A stretch of 64,000 nucleotides of DNA, taken from Porpolomopsis calyptriformis. Lineage: Eukaryota > Basidiomycota > Agaricomycetes > Agaricales > Hygrophoraceae. Below, piece by piece: positions 1-12,600 of this stretch (positions within the stretch are counted from its first letter, which is position 1; every line of letters begins with the position of its first letter). Made by a program: the position numbers and the translations under genes. The notes under the pieces are model-generated. The model saw only the letters and a list, made by a program, of their open reading frames with translations. It had not been told where the DNA came from and made no database searches. The stretch lies in assembly GCA_951640195.1 (NCBI GenBank), contig OX621167.1:992001-1056000 (forward strand). Reading direction: 5' to 3'.

Positions 1-3000
1 GAAGTCTATCGTATCTGGACGTAAGCACGACGCATTTGCCTATTCACATTTTTAAAGCTTTTACCAGCGTTCTTTCTGCCTTCGAAGAGTCAAGTGCGGC
101 ATGCATCTCCGATATGCTACGGCAGGTCAGCAACGGACAGTACCTCGAAGCCATCAGGATGGCGGAAAAATTCATACTCCATGTAGAAGTTCTATTTGCG
201 ACCATCGACGACCTCGAATATCATTTTGCAAGACTGAACGCGAAAGGTAATCACTTTGAAAATCGTCAAGCAGTTGTTCGTTCCTGACATATTGGGCTAA
301 TACAGGAATGTCGCATGTCCGAGAAGCGCGCATGCTTTGCCGTAAAACTGTCGATCTTTTTACCTTGCTGTCACATACACAAGAAACCGGAGAACGAAGG
401 ATGGGTATGACTCAGGAGCTCCTCGCCTTGGTTACTGGGCTTGCACATTACCTGAAGATCCTCATTCGCATTGCGCTCACAGGAGCTCTCAAACTGGAGA
501 GAGAGCACTGTGTGCAAGAGGCAATGACGTCGTTTTTGGATAAACTCCATCTGCTAGCCGTGCAGGGCGGTAACCCCAGCGCGCGGCGAATGCTTAGGGG
601 CGTTAATGGTGCCGTTTTGTCATCAAATCAGACCGGCAACTTTGGCACCCAGGGAGTCACGTATGGCTTCAGGAGCTTGGCACCAGAGAATGCTGGTGAC
701 TCGCCTTTTGCGCTCAATGTGCCGAAGGATGGGAATACTGTTAAAATTTCGGTGAACAGCCCGCCATCTGACCTCTGTGCCAAGTGCGCCATCACGGTAG
801 AGGAAGATTGTGTGCGACTTGGCACATATCAGAGGTGGCACTCGTACTGTGTGCAGTGCGAAACGTGCAGAAAGATTGCAGTGTCTCCAATAAAGACCCC
901 TTTGGAGGATAAGGATAACAGGGAGAAGGACAAGGAAAGCACGAAGATTTCAACTGCTCGGCGACCACCAGCCAATGTTGACGATTTTTGTTATGAAGTC
1001 GACCCTAGAAAAGAGGGCGGGGACATTCCGGCCGTCGTTTTTTGCACTGACCATGCACATCCCGGATGTCGAACTGGGTTCCAAGCTGTGTCTCGACTGG
1101 AGCAGTATGCCTTTTTGCTCAACGTAGCATTACGCCGGTTGTATTTACTCTTGAAGAAGCAGGGGGTTGTTCCTTTATCGCCCGGTAGGTTTTTTTTTTT
1201 GTTTCGCTTTGCGATTGCAAATATCTGACCTTGCAACCAGCCAATGCTTCAGGGCAACTTCTGTCGGCAGCAAATACCGACCCTTATCGTAACCCTGGTG
1301 ATATTATGACGATGAAATCGGTGCACCTGGATCGTCAACTTTCCGCCACAACACGATTACCGAAGCGATCTACCGTCGTCGAGAGTCCTGCTGGAAAGCA
1401 TGCACATCCCTCCGATGCACTGCATTCTCCGCGATCCCAAGGACTGGAATTCCTGCAACAACACCGATCAGCACCCCAGATATCTCAAGCTAGCCAAGGT
1501 CAGCAAGGCCAGCAGAGCTCACGACTACCAAGTCATTCACCAACGCTTAGTCCTCCGCAACAGCCTTCGTCGCGGCTTCAGCACGAAGGTCAATCTGGGA
1601 CACCTACTGCGCACTTTCGAGGACAGATTCTTCGGCCGTCCTTTTCGCGCAATAATACAGAGGGTGACGAGAGTGTCCTTCGCTCACCTGCAGGTGGTCT
1701 GTACGAGCCGCGGATTCCCCCCGTGGATAACAGCATTACCTTGGCTGATATACCTCACCTCATGGAGGCCGCTCAAGCTCGCGAACAGCAACGATCTCTT
1801 CCCCGAGAAAACTCGATCCCCTGCATCGCAGAACTGAGCTCACTCGAGTTAGCGATCGTAAAGCATTGTGCTGTACTTGCTTTACACCGATCTCCTTTAA
1901 AGGACCAATTTGATTTGGATGAGATTCTGGAGTTGCTTGAGGCAAAGAAAGGCGGGTTTTGGAATAAGTTGTTCAAACCAGGAAATAACAGGAACAACCC
2001 CAAAAAGAAAGGTCTGTTAATTTCTCCCCTTACCCTGGAACTATCTTGCTCATGTTTTGTTCCAGGTGTCTTTGGCGTTCCTCTTGAGCTTCTCGTAGAG
2101 AGAGAAGGTGTCGATTCGCTACTTGGAGCTTCCCGAACCCCTCTGAGGATACCCAGTTTCATTGATGATGTCATTTCCGCCATGAAACAGATGGGTTGGT
2201 TTCCTCCGTATTCTCATTGGAGTGGTTAATAATTATCTCCCCCAGACATGTCAGTCGAAGGCATATTCCGAAAAAACGGCAATATCAGACGTCTCAAGGA
2301 GTTAACTGACGCCATCGATCGGGACGCAGCTGCTGTTGATCTCACGCAGGATAACCCAGTCCAACTCGCAGCGCTGCTGAAAAAGTTCCTTCGGGATCTC
2401 CCCGACCCTCTGTTGACTTTCAAGCTGCACCGGCTCTTCGTCGCATCACAAGGTCAGTGTTCCTGTTCCCAGTATGTCATATTCATACTGAACCACTACA
2501 GGTCTTCCGCAAGAGGAGGAACGGCAGCGTTTGCTGCATATGATGTCTCTCATCCTTCCTAAGAGTCACCGAGACACAATGGAAGTTCTGTTCGTCTTCT
2601 TGAAATGGGTGGCATCGTTCGCACACATGGACGAAACCACGGGAAGCAAAATGGACCTTGGAAATTTGGCGACTGTCATCTGTCCAAGTATTCTGTACTC
2701 CCGTGCACGAGATGCAGCCCGAGACGAAAGCTTCGGGGCCATTCGGGTCGTGACATCCTTGCTTGAACTCCAAGACATATTTTTCACTGTTCCAGATGAA
2801 TTCTTGCCCATACTGCATGACCAGGAGTATTTCTCTTCTAGCCTGGAGATGTCATCCAAGGATTTCATGAAGAAATGCGACACGTATATGAGGCTGAAGT
2901 CTAATGGGCGTCAGCTGCCGTTCAATAATTCGAATAGTAGCACCCCTCGCTACCCTCCACCAAATTCGCCAAACCCTGACCGCTCATTGATTGGTGCTTC

Positions 3001-3286
3001 CTCCTCTGAACGAAACATGCGAGCTCCCAATCCCTCCGGTGCCTTACCATCACAGACACCATCAAGTTCGCCCGCCCTACCCCAAAGCACAACAATGGCT
3101 GCAGCACGACCACCATCTCGATCTCCACAAACGGAGGAGTCACCTGCCACACCGCGACCAAAGAACCCTAACGTTTCCCCTCCTTCACGGCCTAGTTCTT
3201 ACGTGCAGCCGAAACAAAGTGGCGAGCATCCACATCCCTTACCCGAAAACGGTAACCAGCTACAAGGAGCTCGACAACGCCCGTGA
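1..3286 (+). CDS. LIM-domain RhoGAP, Lrg1/Rga-like (5' end missing)
   Basis: A GTPase-activating protein for Rho-type GTPases, acting in polarity and wall-synthesis signalling in the cytoplasm and cortex. The gene enters from the left, so the N-terminus is missing. Around 770-1075 lies a Cys/His-rich LIM module (CAKC, HSYCVQCETC, then CTDHAHPGC). The RhoGAP domain starts near 2065 with FGVPLELLVERE and continues after an intron with GIFRKNGN, which carries the arginine finger, then PVQLAALLKKFLRDLPDPLL and a final part at about 2500-2815 with NLATVICPSILY. The tail to 3286 is Ser/Pro-rich. LIM plus C-terminal RhoGAP is the layout of yeast Lrg1, a Rho1 GAP. Several short introns (for example near 270-303, 1184-1240, 2010-2065, 2225-2247 and 2453-2502) join the frames. 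Family assignment is firm; the Lrg1 rather than Rga1 name is inferred. Confidence 0.85.
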
Positions 3287-3753
3287 CTCCGTGCACTCAC
3301 TATAAGATCCTCACTCTTCGCTCACCGCCTATATATCTTACTTGTCATGAGCTGATGCTTTTCAACTGCCCTTTTTGCACTTTTTGATTTCGCATAATCT
3401 GATGGTTTATCATGCTGCCTGTTCACTTATCAGTATGACATGGACGAATATTTTCGCGGTACCCAGTATACCCCGCATTGATTCATGCATTTGGAAGACC
3501 GAGCCTTTGGATAGCCACATATTTAGCAAGGCCAGAATTCCAAACTCTGCGCATGCACAATCAACTTTGCCCTTCTGTTATAGCACTATGTGTACTGTAC
3601 TTCAAACGATGAACAATATGATCACACAGATATAGTCCTCATTCAAGCAAGAAGAGCGAGCGAATGAAGGTCAAAAACTTGCGCCGAATTATACCATCAT
3701 AGCTTATATTGCATGATAATGTTTTGGGATGGAGACAGATAAGAACAAACGAT
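3287..3753. other. convergent intergenic region, RhoGAP / rps15
   Basis: This 467-bp stretch separates the 3' ends of two convergent genes. It is AT-rich and holds both 3' UTRs. I see no coding pattern, repeat or RNA gene. Confidence 0.6.
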
Positions 3754-4614
3754 TTACTTGAGTGGAATGCTGGAGAAGGCTCAGCGAAGGAGACAACGGA
3801 AGAAATAAAGTGACATACAAACGAGACGCTGGATGTTTGGTAACACATTAACATATTACTTGCAGAATATAAAGAGGAAAGGAGACGTACAATGTGTTGC
3901 ACCAATCTGAATTCACGAAGCGGGATGTGAGAAGCAAGATTATCTTAAGAGAGAGTAAGGATACATACACCAGGGCGACCATGCTTGACAGGTCGGTATG
4001 AGCATGAAAACTCGCCAAGGTAGTGACCCGTCATCTCAGGCTTGATCTCAACGGAGTTGAAGAGCTAGGAGGCAAACCTGATTAAACAGGTCCGAGTCCT
4101 AAGCGACAAACAACGCACTTTGCCATTGTAGATACCGACTATAGATCCAATCATTTCTGGGACGATGATCATGTCGCGCAAGTGTGTCTTTACGACCGCC
4201 GGTTTCTCATTGGGCGGTGCTTCTTTCTTTGCTTTGCGCAGCTTCTTGATAAGACCCATTGGCTTGCGCTTGATACCACGCTGGAATCGGCGGCGCACAC
4301 GGGCGTGGACGAGCTACGAAGGATTATTTGTGCGGTCGTTGGATCGTGATGGGATGAACAAACATACTTCTATGAACTGTATGTCAAAATGGAATGAGGA
4401 TACGATTGTTCAAATAATATCAACGGCGCAAATACCTCCTCGTTGCCCATGTCCAGGAGTTTGTCGAGTTCGACTCCGCGATACGAGAAGGTGCGGAAGG
4501 TCCGCTTCTTCTTCATGTCGGCGGCGACCTTGGGATCGGTAACGGAGGAATCAGCCTGCACAGTTGCATCAGCACCATTTTGTACCACAGCAGACGACGG
4601 TGTAGTCGTACCAT
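3754..4614 (-). CDS. rps15: 40S ribosomal protein S15 (uS19)
   Basis: A protein of the small-subunit head. Seven coding exons give a 151-residue protein: 4612-4614 (ATG only), 4436-4555, 4119-4313, 3969-4064, 3891-3906, 3819-3828 and 3754-3769. The total of 456 nt is an exact multiple of three. Diagnostic family strings are [70 protein letters not shown] and the C-terminus GIGATHSSRFIPLK. The start was placed at 4614 because ATG is followed at once by a GT intron whose acceptor (after 4555) gives a normal [10 protein letters not shown] start. The last three exons are only 16, 10 and 16 nt. Skipping the 10-nt exon would shift the frame and lose the conserved SSRF residues. Confidence 0.96.
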
Positions 4615-4943
4615 CTTGAGTATGCAGACTTTGGCTGTATGAGGTTTTGGGGGTGGGGGCGAAGTTGTGGCTGAAAATGTCACGTGGTACTGTGCAGTAT
4701 CAACCTTTTGCAGCCAAGCACTCTACGAAAACAACATTCGGATAGAATCCACAGGTCGTCCTTTGAGGATTAAACGTATGTTTGTTTGTTTTTTCTATTG
4801 CTGAATGATGTACTTTTGTAATTTACCATCTCCTAGTGATTTGTGGCTACCGTTCATCCAGCTAACCCCGCCGTTCTTCACAACTCGCAGTATGCCTATG
4901 GCTCACCTCGCCTGCTGTGGTGTTCTTATGGTCGTGGTTTTAG
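4615..4943. promoter_or_regulatory. divergent promoter, rps15 / P2 stalk gene
   Basis: This 329-bp region between two divergent ribosomal-protein genes must hold both promoters, and probably a 5'-UTR intron of the P2 gene, since a TTTTAG acceptor precedes its ATG directly. Co-regulation of the pair is plausible. I could not single out a defined element. Confidence 0.5.
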
Positions 4944-5451
4944 ATGCGCCATCTTGCCGCTTACCTTCTCCTCCAATCGGGTGGTAATGGGTCGCCCACC
5001 GCTGCAGATATCAAAAAAGTTCTTGGGTCCGTTGGAATCGAGGCAGACGATGATCGCCTCACAACCCTTCTCTCGGAGCTGAAAGGGAAAAGTGTCGATG
5101 ATGTGCGTCCTCTTCACTCTAGGATGTGAGATGCAGAAGTGACTGTGTTGCAGTTAATCGCAGAAGGTTCATCCAAGCTTGCTTCCGTGAGTGGCAGAAA
5201 TTGGCTGAATCTCTATAGGCTGAGAACGTTTTTGGCTGGGATAGGTTCCTTCCGGCGGCGGGACTGGTGCCGCTGCTTCTGCAGGTGCCGCGGCAGGTGC
5301 ACCTGCTGCCGCCGCTGAGGAGAAAAAGCCGGAAGAGAAGGAAGAAGACAAGGCATGTCGACGCTATCTAAGGTTAAGTTTGCGCTAACTCGCTGTCTGT
5401 ACACAGGAGGAATCAGATGAGGACATGGGCTTTGGTCTATTTGACGACTGA
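4944..5451 (+). CDS. rpp2: 60S acidic ribosomal protein P2
   Basis: A stalk protein of the large ribosomal subunit that helps recruit translation factors. Four exons (4944-5102, 5154-5186, 5245-5352, 5407-5451) give 114 residues, the usual length. Seen directly: start MRHLAAYLLLQSGGNGSP, ELKGKSVDD, LIAEGSSKLAS, the Ala/Gly hinge, the Glu/Lys-rich segment, and the acidic tail ending EESDEDMGFGLFDD. The third intron (5353-5406) has a GC donor (GCATGT) and a CACAG acceptor. Using the GT five bases further in would create an immediate stop, so GC-AG splicing is required here. Confidence 0.96.
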
Positions 5452-5957
5452 TCACGCAGATGTACCATTCAGTACTTGCAACCAGCTGACCCTCGAATTT
5501 CGACTCAGAATTGGCAATAGCCGGTGGAGAGTGAATGAAATTATGTTACCGTCGGCATTCCTTCGAGGCTGGATTTAGCAACTGAAAGGCAGGACGCCGA
5601 CGGACATTGAGTATTACAACCCAGCGACGGCCTCGCAGAGATTAGACGGACCTCCCACGTCCTTAAATGACCCAAAACTAATAATTTTTCGACGGATGGC
5701 TGAAGATAATCCGGCGAACAAACGGAAAAGCCAATCGATAAGTGCATGTGACTTGCCGGCGGTCACCGCAAACTTGGCGGGACCTATGGACTGTGTCGGT
5801 GGCGTTAACGACCCATTAACCCTCCCTCGTCTTGGATCCTTCAAGGCTGCTTTCTCTTTGCACCCACCCTTTCACCCAAATTCCGCGTAGATTGGAGCCA
5901 AGAATCGATCGCACACTGGACATTGCCCTCATCACCACCTTCGCAGTCTCTCCTCGC
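5452..5957. other. intergenic, promoter of the Zn2Cys6 gene
   Basis: This stretch of about 500 bp lies between the P2 stop and the zinc-cluster regulator ATG. It is presumably the P2 3' UTR and the promoter of the next gene. No coding signal or repeat was seen. Confidence 0.45.
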
Positions 5958-8926
5958 ATGGACCATTTTGATCCCTCTGATAGTATTCCCTCCACTTCGA
6001 TGCAGCCTCCCCCCACACACCAGTCTGCCTATCCTCTCGTCACTTCGCCTGTCCAGGCACCTCCAACCGAGACCACCTGGAATCTTGATAAGGGCCAGCC
6101 TGATGTCGCCTTCGCAAAAGGCCCCAAGCGGAAGCGTCTCGCTAAGGTATTGCTTCCACTGTATGTACTTATCCGTAGTAACACATTTCACAAGGCCTGT
6201 GACGCCTGCCACAAGAGCAAGCGACGGTGCGATGGTACTTGTGGGTTAAATAAGTTCCTGAATTCATAGACCGAATTGTAGCTGAGCCTCTGCTTGTTTT
6301 AGCACCTTGCAGCAATTGGTAAGATCGTTACCATTTATTGTGTGATTCCCACCGCCAACGTCTTTCAGCTACTTCGCGTCAAAAACATGCACCTACACGG
6401 ACTCTGCTGGACGTCCCGTCCCAGCGCCTCGTCCCTTCAAGCCAGATCGCCCTGATCCTCCCCAGCTAGATCTCGCCTTCGATAACCAGTCTCCGGATCA
6501 CTTCATCCAACCCGCACCTCAGGCGCCTCAAATAACCAATAGTTTCACCTTTACCCAGTTCCCGTTGCAAGCCCCCTTAAATCCTTCAGCCGATCAAGAA
6601 AGTGTTCGGAAAAGATTCAGGCTCGAGCACGGTAAACAGTTACTCCCTGTGGAGTTGATTCCAACCGACCTCGGATCAGCTTCCAACACGACTCTTGACC
6701 GTCCAGCAGGACTTGATCACTCACTTACTCGCGAACTCGTGAACTGTCGGTGTCCCTTGAGATTATTTTCCATCAAGATCTGACTTGAACTATTTCTCCA
6801 GTATTTTTCACACATTGCAACCCGACCAGGATGATCATTCACAAACCATCGTTTTCAGCTGCCTTAAGCCACAACCAAGTACCTTCCTATCTTCTACATG
6901 CGGTGTGTGCCGTAGCTGCTCCGTGGTCGAAGCAAACTCGCATTCGTACAATACCGGCTCGTTGTGCGGGCAAACCCTTTGCACAAGAGGCCCTCTCGAA
7001 AATGTTCGATGGCACCGGCCGCCTTGCTTGCGAGCACAATTTGGCTACCGCTCAAGCTCTCTGTCTTCTCCAAATTCAAGATTTGGTTTCTAAACCGTCA
7101 TACAGCACGTGGTATCGTGGTATGTTGCATCACTGCCGTATCTGTATCATGTTTCTCACTGACGTGGATCACGTTCATCTCATAGATCTTGCCCTTCAGA
7201 TTGTGGAGAGCTTAGAGCTCCATAAACCCGACAATCCAACGTTAACTCCCCTTCCATCTACTGAGTTCGTTGAGACCTCCATCGAACGCGAATGTGTGCG
7301 TAGGATATTCTGGCTCACCCACCTCATGGATCTCCTGTCATCTATATACTTCGGGACGATCCTTCCGCCAAAGGAGAACGAGCTGCGGCTCCGATTACCA
7401 GTTGACGAAACAAGCTTCGAATTGGCGGTGCATTCATCTCTCTCCGGTAAGTCACACGTAGCTTGTCTTCTAGGAACCAAGGCGCATAGCTCATTGTTCC
7501 TGGATAGAATACTTGTATTTGCCAGCACCTCGGGCGCAATATGCGTCTGAGTTTGGTCACTTGATCCGTGTAATCTCCATGTATTCCCAAGTTGAGAACA
7601 TATTGGATGCTTTCAATGGTGAGTCGCCTCGTGATGCTTTATCTCGATAGCGGATGACATCAGGCACAGACCCTAACCCAGCCAACCATCCCTTTAACTC
7701 TTTGCTTGACTTGGAGCATGCATTGGACGCGAGTATCACCAACTTTTTCCCCAGCCTGTCGGCGACTGATTGTTCTTCTTCTTTTAGTCTTGGGTTTCTT
7801 CCCTCCCCGACCATCTCCGGTTTTCTGAGGAAACTCTTCAACTTCAGCTGTCAATGCACGAGACTAGCTCAAATACGGGGGCATGGTGCTTCTTTTGTAT
7901 GCATGTCCTTCACGCGTCTGTAACGCTGGCTATGAATGGGGTAAGTGTTTGAAGTGTTTGCTATATTTTTGTTCATGTTCACTTGCCGGAAACTTCAGGC
8001 ACGACAACGTTGTCAAAGAGGACTGAAGACTGAACCACAGTGGGCCCTTTCGTGCCTCGATTCGATCGTATCGTCACTCGGAAGTCGGGCATTAACCAGT
8101 TTAATAAGTATGTAATTGGATATTTGTCTCTCGGCTGTATGTTTACTAGGCCTTTCTCACAGTGGGTGCCGCTCTTTGGGTAAGGACTCCGTGAATATAA
8201 TGGCATTGGAGTTTCATTCTACTGTTACAGTCATTGGTCAAGTACTGCAAACGGGACGACCCTCAAATCCAAAAATGGTCTACAGAGTACCAGGAAATCT
8301 GGGGTTTCAGCATTCAGGAGCTTGTTTCAAGGGACTGGCGCCAATACTCGCAACTTCGCCAGCCTCAACCTCGCAGCTTGGAAACTCGGAACCCAGTGAC
8401 CAGTCCTCTGGCCATCCCGCGTCGCCAACAGCGAGATAGCGACGATCCAACATTTAGATCGTCAAGTGTGTCACCATCGGCGTACCCATCGCTAGGGAAA
8501 TCGCTTGGTGATCTTCGACTTCATAATCGGCCGCCACATCTAGACCCCATATCACCTGGGGAAGCAAAAGATCCTCATGAGATGGAATCTAAGAGATTGA
8601 TCGGCGACGCTAATATTGACCCTGCCCTTCAAAGTGGGATGTGTCACCGGAACCATGGCATCATCGACGGCCCACAATCTCTGCCGTCATTGAAGGCAAG
8701 CGGACTCCTTGACTCGTGGATTCCTAAGGATGGCTCGGTAGTGGGTGCATGGTCGACAGGTTCGCACTCCCGCTCGGAGATTCAGAATCAGCCAATACAG
8801 CACCGTTCACTGCCGCGAAGACCGATACCAGCCCAAATACCCATAGCATCTTCCGATCTAGACGTTTCTCGGACAGGGGCGAGCAGTATGCCGGTTGGGA
8901 TGCCGTGGCTCGCCAATGAGAGATAG
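5958..8926 (+). CDS. Zn2Cys6 fungal-specific transcription factor
   Basis: A nuclear regulator with an N-terminal binuclear zinc cluster and a fungal-specific (MHR) middle domain. The zinc cluster is split over exons 5958-6146, 6195-6234, a 16-nt exon 6303-6318, and an exon from 6369. Joined, they read ACDACHKSKRRC, DAPCSNC and YFASKTC, the full six-cysteine pattern, preceded by a basic KRKR stretch. The middle domain includes LVNLFFTHCNPTRMIIHKPS (about 6738-6860), a TAQALCLLQIQDL segment, and ECVRRIFWLTHLMDLL with the following SSIYFG (7290-7355). The tail includes WSTEYQEIWGFSIQEL and a Ser/Pro-rich end at 8926. The first three introns are secure; the frame between about 7560 and 8240 contains several short introns I did not resolve. 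Target genes cannot be told from sequence. Confidence 0.85.
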
Positions 8927-9083
8927 TAGGTATACCATCACATTCAATGTATGCGCTTCCAGTCACCATGCATCCGCGTTGTGTTATCAATATAGAAGGA
9001 TATTAAGTAGATGGCTACCATGCCTTGTAATTACATAGCCTCATGGTAATTATTATTGCACTCCATTCACGAGTTCGTGAGCG

Positions 9084-9594
9084 TTAGCCCAACTTCTTCA
9101 AATTACGGTGCAACTCTGGCTTGACAAGTACAACGCGTTCTAGCAATTTCTTCACCACAAAGTCCTTGTTCCGATTATACGACTCTGTAATGGCCTCCAG
9201 TTTGATTTCCGTCTCCTTATCTACCGCGCTTTGGGCATCTGATGTTGTACCAGCGTGCTGAGGTTTATGTCAGTAGGTATTGTGTACGAGCCGAGTCCAC
9301 ATACTGAGGACTCAAACACCCTGAACTCCTGCTCCTTGGCTTTCTTATAATCCTCAATCTCCTTGCTGGCCTCTGACCGGGCGTCTTTGAGTTTCTGGAC
9401 GCGATCTGTAAACTATATATTAGGGGGGGGTAGGGAAATGTCAAATACAGACCCACATTGACGGGCTTGCTGTACTATTTTGGCCGCCTCTTTCTCCGCT
9501 TCGAGGAGGGTCTGAATACCTTGCGACGGCTGAGCAGCCTTTATGTCGTGAATGAGTTCACGTCCTCAAAGCAGTGGATCAGCAAACACACCAT
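9084..9594 (-). CDS. vma10: V-type proton ATPase subunit G
   Basis: A peripheral-stalk subunit of the vacuolar proton pump. The protein starts MAAQPSQGIQTLLEAEKEA, continues KIVQQARQ, KLKDARSEASKEIEDYKKAK and EQEFRVFESS, and ends VVKKLLERVVLVKPELHRNL before KKLG. This is a long amphipathic helix of about the usual 115 residues. The start was chosen at 9594 because ATG sits immediately before a GT intron (9539-9591) whose acceptor leads straight into AAQPSQG. A second intron lies near 9415-9456 and a third near 9260-9300. It is divergent from the symplekin gene, with 95 bp between start codons. Confidence 0.93.
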
Positions 9595-9689
9595 GTATGG
9601 AGAGGTCGGTTGTGTAAGAATTTCAAAGTCCGACCGATGTGTTGCTTTCGTTTCCTCTGAAGTCGGCCAAGTCTTCGCAATTATACAGG

Positions 9690-12600
9690 ATGGCGGATAA
9701 TCCGGTAGACCCTTTACAGGCGCTTTCGGCAGCTTTGTCTGTCCAAGCTGATTCCAAAGAGCAAGCTGATTTGCTTGCTACGTTACGTGAATCACTTGAA
9801 GCCCACCCAAGTCCAATCCCCATTTTGTGCACCACCCTTCTCAAGATAGTTCCCGGTGCTGGGGATTCAATGCTGAAGAGATGGGTTCTGGATCTGCTGC
9901 ACTTTGCAATTTCTCGGTCCAGTTTAGCGCTGGACGCACGCACACAACGTTAGTCACCCACCACGAGCTTGAAGTGCCAGTCTCAATGATCGGTTTTCTC
10001 AGTCGCCGCCAGGTCACTGGACACGTTAGCAGGCCTCATTAATGATTCCAATCCTTTCACAATCAAGGCCGCCATTCAAGCTCTCACGTCGATGTATCCG
10101 ATGCTATTCCGCCTGTTGTACGGATCGTTCATCTCATCTCACACTCAGTGTCGCTTACCTTTGCCTCGACTTAGGTGTACTAACCGCAACATGCGGGCTA
10201 CATGGGATACACTGGTCCAGTGTAAAACTCGGATACTCGAATTCGTTTGGTCCTCGAGCGTTAGCGTTGGCATAAAGTTGTCGGCGGTAAAGTTCCTGCA
10301 ACGAGTGATTCTCGTTCAAACGCGCGGCATTTCTGACCCTAGGGTAGTCCTCTACAGCTTATCTCCAGTCTTACATCTGACGTTTCACTTACAATATATT
10401 CTTGAATGTTGTAAATCCTGCAGCTCCAAAACAAAAACGACCCGAACATCTCGTTCTGTCCAGCAGACCATCCATACATCTCGATCGCCACACTGGAAGC
10501 CGAAGGCAAACATTTGCTGGAAGGTTCTGTTGCGTTGCTTTACACAAGCCAGTGAGTGCTCTAGTTTATTTCTCTGACTGACCCTGATTAATATCTCTCC
10601 CCGTAGAAATCCGGATTTACTTTCTGCCCTGATTAATAGTTGGGGCCCATTGACAAAGACTCGGCCTTCTACAGTACAGCTTATAGTGGCGGCACTAAAG
10701 CAATGGACTCCAGCAAGTCTTGTTGGTCTTCCGACATCCAGTACCCGAAGTGTAGAAAAAGCAATCCGTATACTCTTAGGTCACACCTCCCGGTAGGTCG
10801 GCACCAAGAAATTCAATAAAGTATACTGTTAATTGTGTATTTGAAGTGTTCCACAGAATGCTCAATATGCCTCCTTGATCAGCGAGGCTCTTGGCGAGCA
10901 AGCAAGTCGTATGGACAAAGCTGCAGCTGAAGAAAGACGATTCAAAATCGCTACCGCGGCCGCTGCTGAGTCAAGAAAACGCCCCTTCCCTTTGTCGAAC
11001 GAGCAACCTTCAGATCCAAAAAGACCGAAACTGGAACAAGAACGAGATGGCACTACTTCAGCCTCGTTTCTGGCCGCTTTTGATTTCACATCATTACCTG
11101 CGTCCCTCATCACGGATCTAATCGTCGCCAATATAGAAGCTTTTACGGAACCCGCACTTGTTGCTCTTGTTCAGTTGTATCGTTCCAACCGGGCCACTGA
11201 TTTGCCTGCGCTTATGCCATCAATCCCTACCGCACCCACCATCCCGGCCCAGAATTCTGTTCCAGAACCTGTGTCGGTACCCCTTGCCAAATCCGCAACG
11301 CCCCCAACAGTCAAACAAGAATCTGTCGATCCCCTTCAAATGGACATTGACGAAGAGATTGAATATGAACCGGACAGATTAAATCTAGAGGTATATCGTG
11401 GTTACCTTTCCTAACAGAGCTCACATTGATTTCGTTTTAGCTGTCAGGAAGATCATTTGTTACCGATGGAGAGCTGGGTACCGACATTGGTGATGGGCTT
11501 GAATTGGAACTCAAAGATTTCAAATTGCCACCACCGAACCAACTCTCTGAAGATGATCGAATCAGGCTCATGCGAAACTCAGCATCTCGAATATGGAGCG
11601 GCGCAGACGAGTTCACAGGCGGTGATTCTGGCTTGGATTTAGCCCGCAACAATAACACCGCAGAACTATGGATGTTAGTGTTGGTTCGAATGGTGACAAG
11701 AACAGCGGAGCCACCGTCCCACAAAGGCAAAGAGGCCCACCTGACAGAAACAATTGGTGATGAAAGTAATGCTGATGAGGTGGACTTTTACATGCGTCAA
11801 GATCAGCTGCGGCAGACAATACTCGACTATATCATGGCAGACTTCCCTTCCCGGTACCAAAATGGCTTTTAACATTGGCTTGTGCATGACTGATGATCAC
11901 CTCTAGGATACGCCTTGCTGCAACTTGGATGAACGAGGAATGGTACAACGATCGGATCAGGGGAGCCAAAAATCACAACTGGGTACCATTTTATCAATCA
12001 ATTCTTGCGTTATAATTAAACAAACAAATTCCAGCGCCCCAATTATGACACTTGGCTCAGCCAAATCGTTGCTTCGTATCAAACGTTACTCGATGGCAAA
12101 GACCGGACGTTCCCTCGCTTTTTACTTGACCTTCCCTCTGTGTCCAAGGATGTCCTGACTCTGCTGCGGGACCTTTGTGTTGATGCTGACAGGTACGGAA
12201 TGTGCTATCTCCAAACCAGGAAACACTAACTCGGGTGTCGATGCCGACAGGATGCAAGTTGGGTTTACAACGCTGCGCGAGTTTGTCGTGCAGAGACCAT
12301 CTTTACGAGTTGATTCATTGAACATTTTGCTGGAACTCACCACACATCCAGGTTAGTGTCCTCTGCAAGTCTGGTGTATGAAGTTCATGATCTTGAATGA
12401 GTAGAAAAAATCACACGGGGAGCGGCGATTATTACGGTAAAACGCTGGGTGCCCGATGCACAACCCATGGATGGCATGATTCGCGCATTTGCACTTCAAA
12501 TGCTCCGAAAACTGCAATCACGATCATCTACAAATCACAAATCTACGGATGTAGAAATGAATGACGACACCGACGCAAATATGGAAGACGGACAATTACC

